A DNA stretch of 64,000 nt from Primulina eburnea (GCF_022965805.1 NC_133104.1:26098069-26162068), one strand, 5' to 3'. Positions 21,661-34,104 are shown, counted from the stretch's first letter. The notes: generated by a model not told the origin, from the letters alone. A program made the numbers and translations.

Positions 21661-23175
21661 AAAACTTTATCGAAGATTTCAGTTGGGAATAGCTCTAGCA
21701 AGCGGACTAGGTCAAGTTATAGTAATGGACGACAAGTCCAAGTATCGATACCACATAAACTATTATTTAAGTACTAAGATTTAAATTATTCGATTTAATC
21801 TTTACAAACAATAACAAGTGATTTGATGATAATTCAAACTAGTTAAATTAAATTAAATTATGCTAAATTAATAACTAAGATCGAATTTGCATAACAGAAT
21901 GAAACTTGGGAAATTTTCAAAATTCAACAAAATGAACGGGAACGCACAATGGTCCAAACTTTGATTATTGCCACGCATTGGAATTAATTAACCACAAATT
22001 ATTGATGTCACAACGAAATTCTATAATTTAACTATAAATCTATATCTAGAATTTATACTCCTATTTCATTTAATAGTCCAATTATTTCTAAATGAATTTA
22101 ATTAAACAAAAACGCATTATTCAACGATAGAATCACGGTTGTCGCCTAAAATCGCACCTTGAAATCGAATACTATTTCTAGTCGGTTAACCGTGTGTTGA
22201 TTAATATTTTTGAAGCTAAATTCAATATATTCTCTTTCGAGTCAAGATCGAACGACAAACATGCAAATAATTGACCAAATTAAAAGCACTAAAATTACGC
22301 AAACATTAATCAATAACATGAAATTAATTCATAAATCAAATAATCCAGTGAATGAACAAGATCAAAATTTTGTCCATATCGTGGTCCCGATCACAAGAAA
22401 AATTACTCCATAAATTCTAAACTAGAAGAAAATCTAATATTCGAATTCATGAATGAAAAAAGAAAACAAGAGAGGAGAAAATCTCAGTGACGGTGCGCGA
22501 ATCTTCTGTGTGAAGTGCGATTTTTCTCTTTTCTCCCAAGTCATCGCCGTCTTCTCTGCAATTTTATCCAGTATAAAAAACTTTCCAAAAGTCCCCTTTG
22601 CACCTTGGGTTCTTCCCTTTTTCTTCTATTTTCAGCCTGATTTGCTATCTTCTCCAAATCTCTAAGAAAATCTTCGCCAAATCTGAATCTCATCTCAAGG
22701 GCACGGACCCCGTGTAAGCCTCAGGATTGGGGTCCGTGTACTTTCGCTTCAAAACTATTTCCGGGAGATCGTGGGCGCGAACCATGTGTAGAGGTCCGTC
22801 GTGGGGTCCGTGCAGTCACTGGAATTTTCTTTCTCGGATGGTAATGGACACGAACCCCGTGTACATGTCTGGAACGGGGTCCGTGTAGGCTTCGTAAAAT
22901 TCTTCCTTGGGCTACTAAGACACGGACCCTTACACGGGGTCCGTGTAGGGGTCTAGATATTCTCTTTGTGCTATTTTCCTTTTTTTCCGGGTATTTCTGA
23001 CATGGCATTGCGAAGCTTGACTTTCTTTCCCTTTCGCTGGATTTTATCATCCTTTGGTCAAACCTGCAATTAGCAATAATAAAACGAATTAAGCGCAAAA
23101 CTCGGAATAAAAATTCCAGATAAGCACGAATACGACAAAATAAAGTCCCTAAAACGCTATATAATTCGTGCTTAC
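21661..23175 (-). mobile_element. 5' LTR, Athila element (about 1.5 kb)
   Basis: Lies just upstream of the PBS on the minus strand. It has the palindrome array 22696-22952 and a Gln/His-free AT-rich 3' half with no gene. The far end is set only by the start of sequence shared with LTR C at about 23181, so it is uncertain by some 10 bp. ORFs at 22210-22665 and 22721-23209 have no recognisable motif. Confidence 0.7.
22696..22952. repeat. Palindrome array, motif CACGGACCCCGTGT, in the Athila LTR
   Basis: Four box pairs: a CACGGACCCCGTGTA-like arm followed 8-30 bp later by GGGGTCCGTGTA, at about 22700, 22790, 22850 and 22920. It is the same motif as in the unrelated LTR of element G. Confidence 0.9.
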
Positions 23176-23180
23176 CGGCT

Positions 23181-24582
23181 AGCGTGTGATCGTTATTTCC
23201 AGTATGCATGGGGCTAGGTCCGTGGATCTTGTATGTCCCTTAGGGTATGGTCTATGTCCTAGATGGCTTGGTTCATGGCTAGTGCAAGCTTGTGCGAGCC
23301 TAGGTGTGCTAGTGTTCGGGTGGTGCATTGATGGTTGGATAAGGGAAATAGATGAACTTTTACAGCAACTTTGGGGTCTGGTTTTCGTTAGTTTAGAGGT
23401 CTGGATTTTTGGGCTTTCAGGCCTTTTAGATGTGTACTAAGTATGGTAAAAATTAGGTAAAATTTGTTTAAGTTTCGAATCGATTCGGGTTAAAACCGGG
23501 ACCCGATCAAAGTTTTAAAACGAATCGGTTAAGTTGTAAAATGGGCTCGAGTTTACTCCTAGGAATGCTTATAAATATGTTTTTGGGATGTTTTAAGGAT
23601 TTTGGTAAGCTTCAGGTAAAATTTAGAGGTTTAGGGATAAAGCGGTAATTTTGGGTTTCCGAGGGCAAAATGGTCATTTTGCACCTGGGGTGAGATTTTG
23701 GTCCTGGCAGCATACTAAGCACAATTTTCATCATATTTTAAATTTTTATGCATCATGAACACGATTTTTAAGAGTTTATGAAAATGTACGTTGCATTCTT
23801 AGTTTTAAGAAAAACGTATATGTGCATGATTTTTATAAGTGATGAAAATGATGACGTTTTGAATGATGGGAATTAGTTGTGGCTATCGAAAATATGTAAA
23901 TGGTGATGATAAGGCCTAGAAACAATGGATGGGTAATCCTGTCATTGATGTCCGACAGCCGCCGGGTACCGCGGTTCTATGTATGATGTACGATAGTAAC
24001 CTTTAATGAACTGAATTAACCAAAGGAAATGATAAATGATAAACGATGAATGATGAATGGTGATTAACGATGATCTGTTTTGACACGTCATGATTTTACA
24101 CGACACGTTTATGTTACGCTTTTAAAGTTCATGAAATGTATGTTTTTTATTGTATTTTTCACTGTTGTGTGCCATGTATATGTATTTTTTATCTCTGGTA
24201 CAAGCGTGTTGAGTCTTTAGACTCACTAGGCATGTGTGATGCAGGTGAGTTAGATATTGAGGGGATTTGAGGTGCTGAACTCTGAGTAAGCAGACCTGGG
24301 GGTGACATGACCCGAGATCTTCATGTTTTCTGCACATTTATGATTTTACGATGTTGAGAGGATATGAATATTTTTATATGCTGTTTCTTTCATCGTTGGA
24401 TGTTATGATTTTTACTCGCTCATTTTCCGTGATATTTTATCAGTATTCACTTACGATTATTTTTTAATTATATTTTCAGTAGGACTGCATGCATTCAAAT
24501 TATTAAAATGTTTATTTTCAAAACGTGAGCTTTTTAAAATAGATAAATATATTTTTCGCATTTTTAAATAGTAGACGTTACA
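23181..24582 (+). mobile_element. 5' LTR of chromovirus C (3' part only)
   Basis: Collinear with 41232-42683 and ending in AGTAGACGTTACA, directly followed by a PBS. The first 1.1 kb of the LTR, seen in the 3' copy from 40131, is missing here. No gene seen. Confidence 0.85.
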
Positions 24583-24600
24583 GTTGGTATAAGAGCAAGG
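24583..24600 (+). other. Primer-binding site of chromovirus C
   Basis: GTTGGTATAAGAGCAAGG right after the LTR end, a tRNA-Met type site with one change from TTGGTATCAGAGC. Confidence 0.8.
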
Positions 24601-24799
24601 GTCCTGTATAGGGTTGTGCCACCGCCAGTTTCTGCAGTTCAATCTTAAAACTCAAGTCTGTAATCTTTATGTTTCAAATGATTTATTGTTATCACCAGCA
24701 TGTTTACATGATTTACGCTTTACGATGATCTACTCTACATGTTTAACTGCTTTTACGATTTAAGATTTATTTTTTTTAGAAAACTAGATTAATTTCATG

Positions 24800-24902
24800 A
24801 TGGGTTATGTTTATAAATTTCACTGTATTCAGATCATTCCTACCATACGGGACCCCAGCGTAGACCAACATGATAATATTCCAGGAGGTGGCAGAGGCCC
24901 TC
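24800..24902 (+). pseudogene. Chromovirus C gag, N-terminal part
   Basis: Reads DPSVDQHDNIPGGGRGP and, once element D is removed together with one CCCTC copy, continues in frame at 34967 into QPPPPPLDAATRCLEGMARL. This confirms that D interrupted gag. The exact start was not identified; 24601-24800 is leader. Confidence 0.75.
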
Positions 24903-25284
24903 TGTAATATCCCAACCTTTTATCCTTTTATTGTCAATGATGTTATCCATTGGTTTGGTGTTTTGGATATATGGTGATTGTTATGGTTCTTGTGTATAGT
25001 TGTTGGAAGGGTTGATATTTCTTATTATGACATCAATATGGTTATTGTATATTCATGGTTTATCATTGCATGGTGGTAAAGGTGGTTTATAGTTGTATTA
25101 TTATTTTATGGTTGTTTTTAAGGAGTTGTTATGGTTGTGAAGGTAATATGGTGGGATTTGGAGTGATGGTTTATTTAGATGATTTGAACATGTATTTGGA
25201 TGGATTGTTGCATTGGTATTGCATGGAATTGGAAGAGGAAGTTTACGGTTCAAGTGTATCCTAGGTGGGCTTGTGACTTATGAT

Positions 25285-25440
25285 GTGGTGCAGGAGCAGC
25301 TACGCAGCGTCGGAGGAATGGCGCTGCAGCGCTGAAGGTGCACTTGATCTGCAAGAGGTAGCGCCTAGGCACTACAGCTGCCGAGAATCGAGCGCCGCTG
25401 CGCCAAGGAGGAGGCGCTGCGGCGCCAGGTAGTGCAGAAG
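25285..25440. repeat. GC-rich palindrome array in LTR D, motif GCGCTGCAGCGC
   Basis: Boxes such as GCGCTGCAGCGC, GCGCCGCTGCGCC and GGCGCTGCGGCGCC within about 150 bp. The 3' LTR has a shorter, partly decayed version at 33497-33632. A TATA-like stretch follows about 40 bp downstream. Confidence 0.85.
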
Positions 25441-25596
25441 TGCTACTCGGGAATCATGATTTTGGCCGAAGAAAAGGCTTTTAAATATCATTTCTAGTGG
25501 CTTCTACTCATTTTCATCCTTCTTCCTTAGCATGCATCGGTTCTCGCTCCTTCCATTAAGTTTTCTCTCCTTCATCTTTCCATTTCAAGTTCAAGG

Positions 25597-26728
25597 CACT
25601 ACAAGAAAAATACAAATCAACAACACTCATAGACGATTTTTTAAAAACAGTTTTCTTTGATGTGTCTAAAAAACCGTTGTCTTTGATGTGTCAACGACAA
25701 CAGTTTTTAAAAACAGTTGTCTATGAGCGTTTTTTTTTGGGCTAAAACAACGGTTTTTAAAAACTGTTGTCTAAGAGATTTTTTTTTTGCTACAACAGCT
25801 GTTTTAACAACCGTTGTCTATTAGCGTTTTTTTAGGCTACAACAATGGTTTTTAAAAACTGTTGTCTTTCGGACAGTTTTTTGGAAAACCGTCGCAAATT
25901 TAGATTAGTGATGGTGCATAAAACCGTCGCATTGTTAAATCCGTGACGTTTTAAAAAACCGCAACTTAATTTTTAAATTAGCGACGAAATAACCGTCGCT
26001 AAGATAATTTCGCGACATATTACCGACGGTTTTACTATAGTCGGCGCTTTGTAAACCGTCGCTAATAGCGATGGTTTATACAAAAACCATCACAAATTGT
26101 CTATAAATATCCGCATCCTTGGTCCTTTTCTTCCTACACCAAAGTCTTCTCTTTTCCACGATTTTCATTTCACTTACCAAATTCTTCTCTCTTCCACGAT
26201 TTTCATTTCACTTTAATTTTAAGTGTTAAAGATTATAAATATTATTAATTTAGTAAGATTGTAAGGTTTTTTTGTTAGGTTTATTAAATTATAACCGTAA
26301 TCTTTTTTTTTTTACGAAAAAAATAGCAACGAAAATTATATGAAAAATCGTCGCTAATTAGCGACATAAACCATAATACAAACCGTCGCTAATTAGCGAC
26401 GGAAATTATATGACAACCGTTGCAAAAGTTAGTTTTACTACTATTTTTCAATGCTACGACCACGGTTTTTTACCGTCGTCTTTAGACATCTACGACCATG
26501 GTTAAAAACCGTTGTATTTGAGCGCACCCTTTAACCACAGGGCCTTTAACAACGGTTTTACAAGACCTACGACAACAGTTTTTCACCGTTGTCTTTGATG
26601 TCTACAACAACGGTTTTTCATTGTTGTCTTTCAACGCACCCTTTAACCACAGGGGCTTTAACAACGGTTTGATTTGACCTACGACAATGGTTTTTCACCA
26701 TTGTCTTTTGCCTTTTTTTTTTGTAGTG
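25597..26728. mobile_element. Non-autonomous CACTA (En/Spm-type) transposon, 1132 bp
   Basis: The left end is CACTACAAGAAAAATAC and the right end is TTTTTTTTTTGTAGTG, inverted CACTACAA termini. The 3-bp target duplication is AGG (25594-25596 and 26729-26731). The paralogous 3' LTR of element D has the uninterrupted site near 33786-33800 (CAAGTTGAAGGGTCC), an empty-site control. Many subterminal hairpins of the type ACAACGG-TTTT-CCGTTGT are present. No ORF or transposase, so it depends on an autonomous relative. Confidence 0.95.
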
Positions 26729-26973
26729 AGGGTGCTAGTAGATTTCTTAGCTCCTCCTACTTAAGTATCCAATCTCCAAGGTAAGGATTGTAGATTTTTG
26801 AATGTAGTGCTTTTGAGGAGTTGAAGGTATATGTTGGCTTGGTTGATTTCTATGATCAATGGTGATGATTAATGGTTGATTATATGTATTTTATTGTACC
26901 AATCCCTTCAAAGTCATATTAGCAACCATTTGCTTCTTGAGTTGTAAGTAGAGGCTTTCTTTCTTTGCTCACA

Positions 26974-26975
<2 letters not shown>

Positions 26976-27037
<62 letters not shown>
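26976..27037. repeat. (AT)31 microsatellite
   Basis: Pure AT dinucleotides in the 5' LTR of D. The 3' LTR has the same site with 28 units at 34044-34099. Confidence 0.95.
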
Positions 27038-27042
<5 letters not shown>

Positions 27043-27879
27043 AAAGCCATGTTTATTAATGTCTAGCTCCTTCCCTTGATATATTATTGTTATATGTGTT
27101 GTTATATATTCATTGATCAAGGAATACCATTGAATTCATTGACAAAGGAGCTAGTAAGCCATTGTTGCCTACCATATGTTTGTTAAATTATCTCAATGAA
27201 GTTCTCAAGATTAAAGTAAAGAATTGATAGTAATTATATATATGTTATTGGTCAATTTCATGATAAATGTGTTTCTCACTATTTTGATATTTATATCAAA
27301 GAGGTACATATTACATAGTCCCCGTTACAGATTTATTGAGGGTCTATGTCATGCCACAGGTCACAGGACTATCAATTTCTTTCTTTAATCCATGCCATGA
27401 AATACCATCGATTATGCTTTGCTATTTATTGTTCGTTGAAGATGGTATTATATAACTTTCATTGCCATAGCCATTTTATTCAAGCCAAGCCTATGTATAT
27501 TTATTTGTTGTACTTCGCTTCTACTTACTGAGTTATAAACTAATTCCAGTCAATATAATGTGATGCAGGTGATAAGAAAGATTGAAATGAGGTGGAAGAT
27601 TTCATATGGCAAGAGAAGGAAAAAACTTTTGGCATGTAATACTTATTTTGGTTTTGTTAAACATTGGTAGTCATGGTATCTTGAACCTTGAAAGAATGAG
27701 TAACATATATTTTGTGGTGACTTTTGATCATATTTTGATGATAGCTTTTGGGCATGGTTATGTTAAAGGTTTGGTAACGTTTTTTTTCTATACGAGTTTT
27801 ATTTTCCCTTTAAAAATGAAATTCTTCCTTACATGTTATTTCTTTAAAATTAAATGTCATGGGAGAGGGTTGTTTCAAT

Positions 27880-27893
27880 AGGTATCAGAGCAA
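27880..27893 (+). other. Primer-binding site of element D
   Basis: AGGTATCAGAGCAAG two bases after the LTR end, tRNA-Met type. Confidence 0.85.
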
Positions 27894-28052
27894 GTTTCTT
27901 CGGACCATATATGACTTCTTCTACCTAGGACTATCCGGTATGTTTATGATCCTGCATTTATTGATTTTAACATTGAGGATTGGTTCTATTTCATTGCCAT
28001 TGATATATCTTTGCTTTTAGCTATGTTGAAGTGAGCTTATGTTTAGTAAATG

Positions 28053-30045
28053 TGTGGGGACCCGGACGCTAATCAAGTTCTTAATCATCATTGGGACTAA
28101 TTAATCAATTAAAAAAGGGTCTAAATTTTTTTTTTTAAAATGCGGAACGTAGTGAAATCAAACTAATATACATATCCGTATAAAATACAATACAAGTCCT
28201 GTACTGCATGCATTCAAACCAAACTAAGGTTTAACAACTAATGTCAAGTGTTCAAACCCTATTATACATCATAATCAAAGTCCGTAGTCTCCACTCTAAT
28301 CACGATCTCTCTCTTCATCTCCTGGACCCTGATCCTGCCCCACCTGTTGTCATGTACACATACAAACAAGACAACAGCCAGATAACTCCGGTGAGAATAA
28401 ATCCCAGTATAAATCAACGAAACATGCAATCATATAAACAAATATAAAGCATGTAATCAGGTACCAGATATATGTATCAAAGTCTGAAACATAAACAACC
28501 ATAGACTGTCGACATATACGTGACCCCACGTTTCAGACTAGACTCAATCCTAGTCTAGGGATCCCGGTTTCCAAATGTGGTGTTCCTATATCGAATTCCG
28601 TAATAGAAGTAACTCTGATCCTATTACTCGATATAACCAAATATGGTGTTCCTATATCGAATTCCGTAATAGAAGAATTCCAATTCTATTTACTCGATAT
28701 AACCAAACATCCGGTGTCCTGACCTAACCGTCATGGACTGTAGCTCTACCGCTAATATCCTTATCTTGAGACATCGTGCAATGTGCCCGTGGCGATCCCA
28801 CCACTATCAGGCACTTCCGTCCCAAGATTTCTATACTATCTTGTGACATCGTGCAATGTTCCCGTGGCGATCCCACCACTATCAGGAACTTCTGTCACAA
28901 GATTACTCATTTACTACCTGTTATCTATAATTCAAGAGAACAAGTACATCAATCAAATCAATGCAAATATCAATGCAATAAAGTAAAGTATGTGATTTAG
29001 GGAAACTCAAGTCTAAACCGACTCAAGTCGATCTCCCAATACCACATTGACTTTTACATTTCTTTCGTCGGTTTTTGGCTCAGTCGAAGTCCTGAATTCA
29101 CAGTCTGTCTGGCAATGACAATATCAATAAACTCATGTCAATATACCTTTCAAATCAATAACAATCTGATCAATCTTGATTTAATTCAAAATCAACGACA
29201 TAACGGTACAATTTCAATATCCCCGTCAATACAATATCCTCAGATCACAGTTACAATCCATAAACCATATCCAATACAATTCGTAATCCAATCACAATTC
29301 AAATATGTCTGGTATAAATCAATATACCCTAAAAATTCATAACAATTCCATAATCAGTCCGTTTCTCAGTCTGACTTCTATTCTACGATGTCTAACATAT
29401 CAAGAACATCATATATGAATCCTATTCAATTCTGACAATATCATAATTTCAAAGCATGTCAAAACGTAGTAAAACTTACGTCCAGTTGTAGCCTACGCCG
29501 ATAGGAACTCAATACCGAAGTCGGATTCAAAATCAGACGGACGGATTTTTCACAAAAGGCGTAAGGATTTTCTATCACTTCACGGAGACATTTCTCGATT
29601 CTTTCTGATTTTTAAGGGATCAATTCGTTTGTTGATACATATATATATATACACATCCACGCATGTAAAGCAAATGGCTCATCCTACATGCAACACGTCT
29701 CGCGCATATGCGCGACATCTATCGGCGCATATGCGCAAGACCTACTGGTCTGCGCAATGTTCTCCTCGGCAGCTCGCGCATATGCGCGAGACCTACTGGA
29801 ATTCTCCTTGCCCCATTGCACAGCTCACGCATATGCGCGACATCTTCCGCGCATATGCGCGAGTCTTTCTGTCCCCTTCGCGCATGTGCGCCCGTCTGGT
29901 CGTGCATGTGCGCGAATGGCCTGTCCTCGCACATATCTTTTTCACACGCAATCTCATTTTCGTGTCCCGATTAATCCTCTCATAATCATATCAAATTATA
30001 GTTCAATAATTACCGATTATTAGGATTAAATTTCCGGGCGTTACA
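28053..30045 (-). mobile_element. Solo LTR, family A (1993 bp), target duplication AAATG
   Basis: Begins TGTGGGGACCCGG and ends GGGCGTTACA. AAATG occurs at 28048-28052 and 30046-30050. The target was the leader/gag junction of D, and the duplicated bases include the ATG of gag. It carries tandem duplications at 28565-28700 and 28775-28905 that other A copies lack or share only in part. No internal sequence, so a solo LTR. Confidence 0.95.
29697..29937. repeat. Palindrome array, motif CGCGCATATGCGCG
   Basis: Eight or more boxes such as CTCGCGCATATGCGCG. A TATATATATATACAC run lies about 45 bp to the left, downstream on the minus strand. Confidence 0.9.
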
Positions 30046-30047
30046 AA

Positions 30048-31120
30048 ATGCCTCCCTAAAGAAAAATCACCGAAGGGGATGATAGGATCCCTACCACTGA
30101 TAAGACTACACAAGTTGTGGATGAATTCATTAAGCTATTAAAAGAATAGGCGAAGGTCCATGGTGAACAGATTCAACAGTTATTGAGCATGCACACCCCG
30201 ACTCAGGGTCATTACCATGGAAGGGGTCAAGTCAGAACGGAAAACATTGAAGATGGTTCTTATGATCGGTTTAGGCGGATGAACCCACCTGAATTTATCG
30301 GTGGTTCTGGTCCACTAGTGGCTCTTGAGTGGGTCAAGTAATTGGAGGCAATATTTTATTATTTGATGTTCACTGATAGAGATAAAGTAAGTTGTGTTGT
30401 TTTTATGTTGGTGAAAGCGGCCCGTATTTGGTGGGAATCCAACAAGGTTACTGTTAACGTTCGTGAATTAAAGTGGAATAAGTTCAAGGATTTATTCTAT
30501 GCCAAGTATTTTTCAAGTGAAGTCAAAGCCAAAAAGGTAAAAGAATTTCTTGAGTTGAGACAAGGTTCCATGAATGTCAATGAGTATACTCTTAAATTTG
30601 AGGAAGGATGCCTCTTTGTTCCCTTTATTTCCGAAAATGATAAGGATAATGGAGAGCATTTTCTTCGTGGGTTGATGCCAGATATTAGGAGAGATGTTCA
30701 CATGTCGAAAATTGTTATATATGAAGATATTGTTGAGAGAGCATTGCTTGCCGAACATGATGAACAGAAGATCGAGAAAGAGAGATAGTTAAGAAGACAG
30801 ACTTTCCAAGTGAGAGGTCAAGGGGCAAGTGCTCATGTTCGAGGCGGCACAAGAAGAAGGGTAAGATGGAGCCGCGTAACAAAGCGCCGTTGTCTTCCTA
30901 GGATCTTGAGAGACCATTGTTTCCTAAGGGTGGCAAGCCACACAGAGGAGAATGTTTGATTGGCAGTGGCCTATGTTACAGATGCAAAGAATTGGGACAC
31001 ACGGTGCAGAAGTGCCGTCTTACTTCGGATAAAGGAAGAGTACGTGGTAGAATTTTCGCAATGTATAAAGAGGGTGCTAATTCTGATTCTTCGGTAATAT
31101 CAGATAATATTTTAATATCC
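30048..31120 (+). pseudogene. Gag of element D
   Basis: ATG at 30048 is followed after two codons by a stop (ATG-CCT-CCC-TAA), where related elements read MPPRR. An open part at 30342-30788 has the gypsy capsid pattern: ARIWWESNKV, KWNKFKDLFYAKYF, ELRQGSMNVNEYTLKFEE and HFLRGLMPDIRRDV. After a stop and a frame change, a CCHC zinc knuckle, CYRCKELGHTVQKC, is at 30972-31013. The lesions make it non-functional. It is preceded by about 150 bp of leader, then the solo LTR. Confidence 0.85.
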
Positions 31121-33090
31121 GGCACGAAGCACTTACATTAATTGACACTGGTGCGGCGCATTCTTTTATGTCTGAAGTGTTTATGCACTCTTTATCTATT
31201 GAACCTACTATCATGTCTTTACATTTCAATATTTTGTTGCCTTCTGGGATGAAATTTGGTCAACTTGTAACTTTAAGGCCTGTCCTGTACAGATGGGTAC
31301 GAGATTGTTGTTTGCTGATTCAATTGTTATTCCGATGGTTGCCTTTGATGTCATACTAGGTATGTATTGGTTGTCTGCTTATCGTGCAATGATTGACTGT
31401 GTGGGCAAGACAGTGAAGTTTTTAGCCGATGATAATAAGAGTGAAGTGTTTGTTGGTTTAGGTTCTTCGCTGAGTATTCTCATTATTTCTTGTTTGCAAG
31501 CTACTAAATTATTGCACAAGGGGTGTATTGGTTTTTTGGATTCGGTATTGGATGTGAGAAAAGAAAGTAACATGAAATTGCGGGTTATTGATGTAGTGCA
31601 GGATTATCCTGATGTGTTTGCTGAGTTTTTGCCTAGATTACCACCAGATCGAGAGGTAGAGTTTTTTAATGAATTGATTCCAGGTACAACCCCAATTTCT
31701 AAGGCTCCGTACAGAATGGCTCCGACGAGATAAAAGAATTAAATAATCAATTGCAGGAGCTATTAGATAAATGTTTTATTCGCCCTAGTTCCTCGCCATG
31801 GGGAGCTCCAATTTTATTTGTGAAAAATAAAGATGAATCTTTGAGATTATATATTGACTATCGAGAACTGAACAAGGTAATTGGTAAAAACAAATATCTT
31901 TTGCCGCGGATTGATGATCTTTTTGATCAATTTCAAGGAGTAGCATTGTTCTCGAAAATTGATCTCCGGTCGGGGTATCATCAATTGAAGGTGAAAAAGG
32001 AGGATATACCGAAGACTGCTTTTAGAATGAGGTATGGTCATTATGAATTTTTGGTGATGTCATTTGGGCTAACCAATGCTCCTTCAGTTTTCATGGATTT
32101 AATGAATCATGTCTTTAAGCCGTTTTTGGATAATTTTGTTATTGTTTTTATTGATGAAATTTTGATCTACTCTAAGACATGAGAACATCATAATGAGCAT
32201 TTGAGGATTGTGTTGCAGCTATTGAGGGATAAACAATTATATGCTAAGTTAAAGAAATGCGAATTTTGGTTGGAGCATGTGGCGTTTTTGGGCCATATCA
32301 TTTCGAAAGAGGGAATATCAGTGGATCCATAAAAAATTGAGTCCATTAAGCAGTGGTCCATTCCAAAGACAGTTTCAGAGGTTAGAAGTTTTCTTGGTTT
32401 TACAGGATATTACAGACGGTTCATAGCGGATTTTTCAAAGATAACATTGCCACTGATAAGTTTGACAAAGAAGTATATCAAGTTCGAATGGACCATATAG
32501 CGCCAACAATCATTCCAAGCACTGAAAGATAAGTTGACTTTTGCCCCTGTTTCAGTACTTCCTTGTGGTACTGAGGATTTTGTTGTGTATACAGATGCTT
32601 CAAAGCAGGGGTTAGGTTCCGTACTGATGCAGTGTGGGAAATTGATAGCTTAAGCTTCTCGTCAGTTGAAGGGCTACGAGAAAAATTATCCACTCATGAT
32701 TTGGAATTGGCGGCTGTGGTTTTTGCCTTAAAGATTTGGCGGCACTATCTTTATGGTGAGAACTTTGAAATTTTTACGGATCTCAAAAGTTTGAGTTATT
32801 TGTTTTCACAGAAAGAATTGAATATGCGGCAGCGGGATGGTTTGAACTAATGAAGGACTATGATTGCACCATTAGCTATCATCCTGGTTAAGCTAATGTG
32901 GTTGCAGATGCTTTAAGTCGCAAGTCTAGTTCTTTATTGGGTTCCATGATTCAGAAACCATTGTTGCTTGATTTGCAAAGAAATGAGATAACTCTGGTAT
33001 CTCCAGGTATAGTAGCTCAATTATCTGCATTGGTTCTTCGCTCAACATTGTTTGATAGAATTTTGAAGGAACAACAGTTTGATAATCAGT
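31121..33090 (+). pseudogene. Pol of element D: protease, RT and RNase H, no integrase
   Basis: The protease site LIDTGAAHSF is near 31138-31170, in a different frame from the downstream half of the domain (VIPMVAFDVILGMYWLS). RT motifs follow: [57 protein letters not shown]. The catalytic box reads FIDE at 32147-32158, where active enzymes have a double aspartate, so RT is predicted dead. RNase H motifs are [16 protein letters not shown] and [20 protein letters not shown]. Several stops are present. The frame runs into KANVVADALSRK and then directly into LTR sequence at 33091. Integrase is wholly missing. Confidence 0.9.
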
Positions 33091-34041
33091 TATCCCAACC
33101 TTTTATCCTTTTAATGTCAATGATGTTATCCATTGGTTTGGTGTTTTGGATATATGGTCATTGTTATGGTTCTTATGTATAGTTGTTGGAAGGGTTGATA
33201 TTTCTTATTATGACATCAATATGGTTATTGTATATTCATGGTTTATCATTGCATGGTATGGTAATGGATATTTCACATAGTAAAGGTGGTTTATAGGGGT
33301 GTTGTTATTTGTATGGTTGTTTTTATGAAGTTGTTATGGTTGTGAAGGTATAATGGTGGGATTTGGAGTGATGGTTTATTTAAATGATTTGAAAATGTAT
33401 TTGGATGGATTGTAGCATTGATATTGCATGGAATTTGAAGAGGAAGTTTACGGTTCAAGTGTATCCTAGGTGAGCTTGTGATTTATGATGTGGTGCAGGA
33501 GCAGCGTCGGAGGAGTGACGCTACAGCGCTGAAGTTGCGCTTGATCTGCAGGAGGCAGCACCTAGGCCCTGCAGCTGCCGAGAATCGAGTGCCGCTGTGC
33601 CAAGAGGAGGCGCTGCCGCGCCAGGAAGTGCAGAAGTGCTACTCGGGAATCATGATTTTGGGCGAAGGAAAGGCTTTTAAATACCATTTGTAGAGGCTTC
33701 TACTCATTTTCATCCTTCTTCCTTAGCATGCATTGGTTCTAGCTCCTTCTTCCATTAAGTTTTCTCTCCTTCATCTTTCCACTTCAAGTTGAAGGGTCCT
33801 CGTATATTTCTTAGCTCCTCCTACTTAAATACCCAAGCTCCAAGGTAAGGACTCTATATTTTTTAGTTTAGTGGGTTTGAGGAGTTGAAGGTACATGTTG
33901 GCTTGGTTGATTTCTATGATCAATGGTGATGATTAATGGTTGATTATATGTATTTTATTGTAGGAATCCCTTAAAAGTCATATTAGCAACCATTTTCTTA
34001 TTTTGTTGGAAGTAGAGGCTAAAATTTTTTCTCTGCTCACA

Positions 34042-34104
<63 letters not shown>

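Larger units (their letters stand above)
24903..27877 (+). mobile_element. 5' LTR, element D
   Basis: Starts TGTAATATCCCAACC and ends GTTGTTTCA before the PBS. Length is about 1.84 kb once the CACTA insertion with its duplicated AGG is removed, close to the 1.87 kb of the 3' copy. It has a palindrome array (25285-25440) followed by TATA-like TTTTAAATATC near 25479, and an (AT)31 run. The two LTRs differ at many scattered sites, so D is not recent. Confidence 0.9.

Noticed and set aside
22721..23209. 162-codon minus-strand ORF in the Athila LTR
   Set aside because: It spans the CACGGACCCCGTGT array and ends in LTR C. The product is His/Arg/Pro-rich low complexity without a domain.
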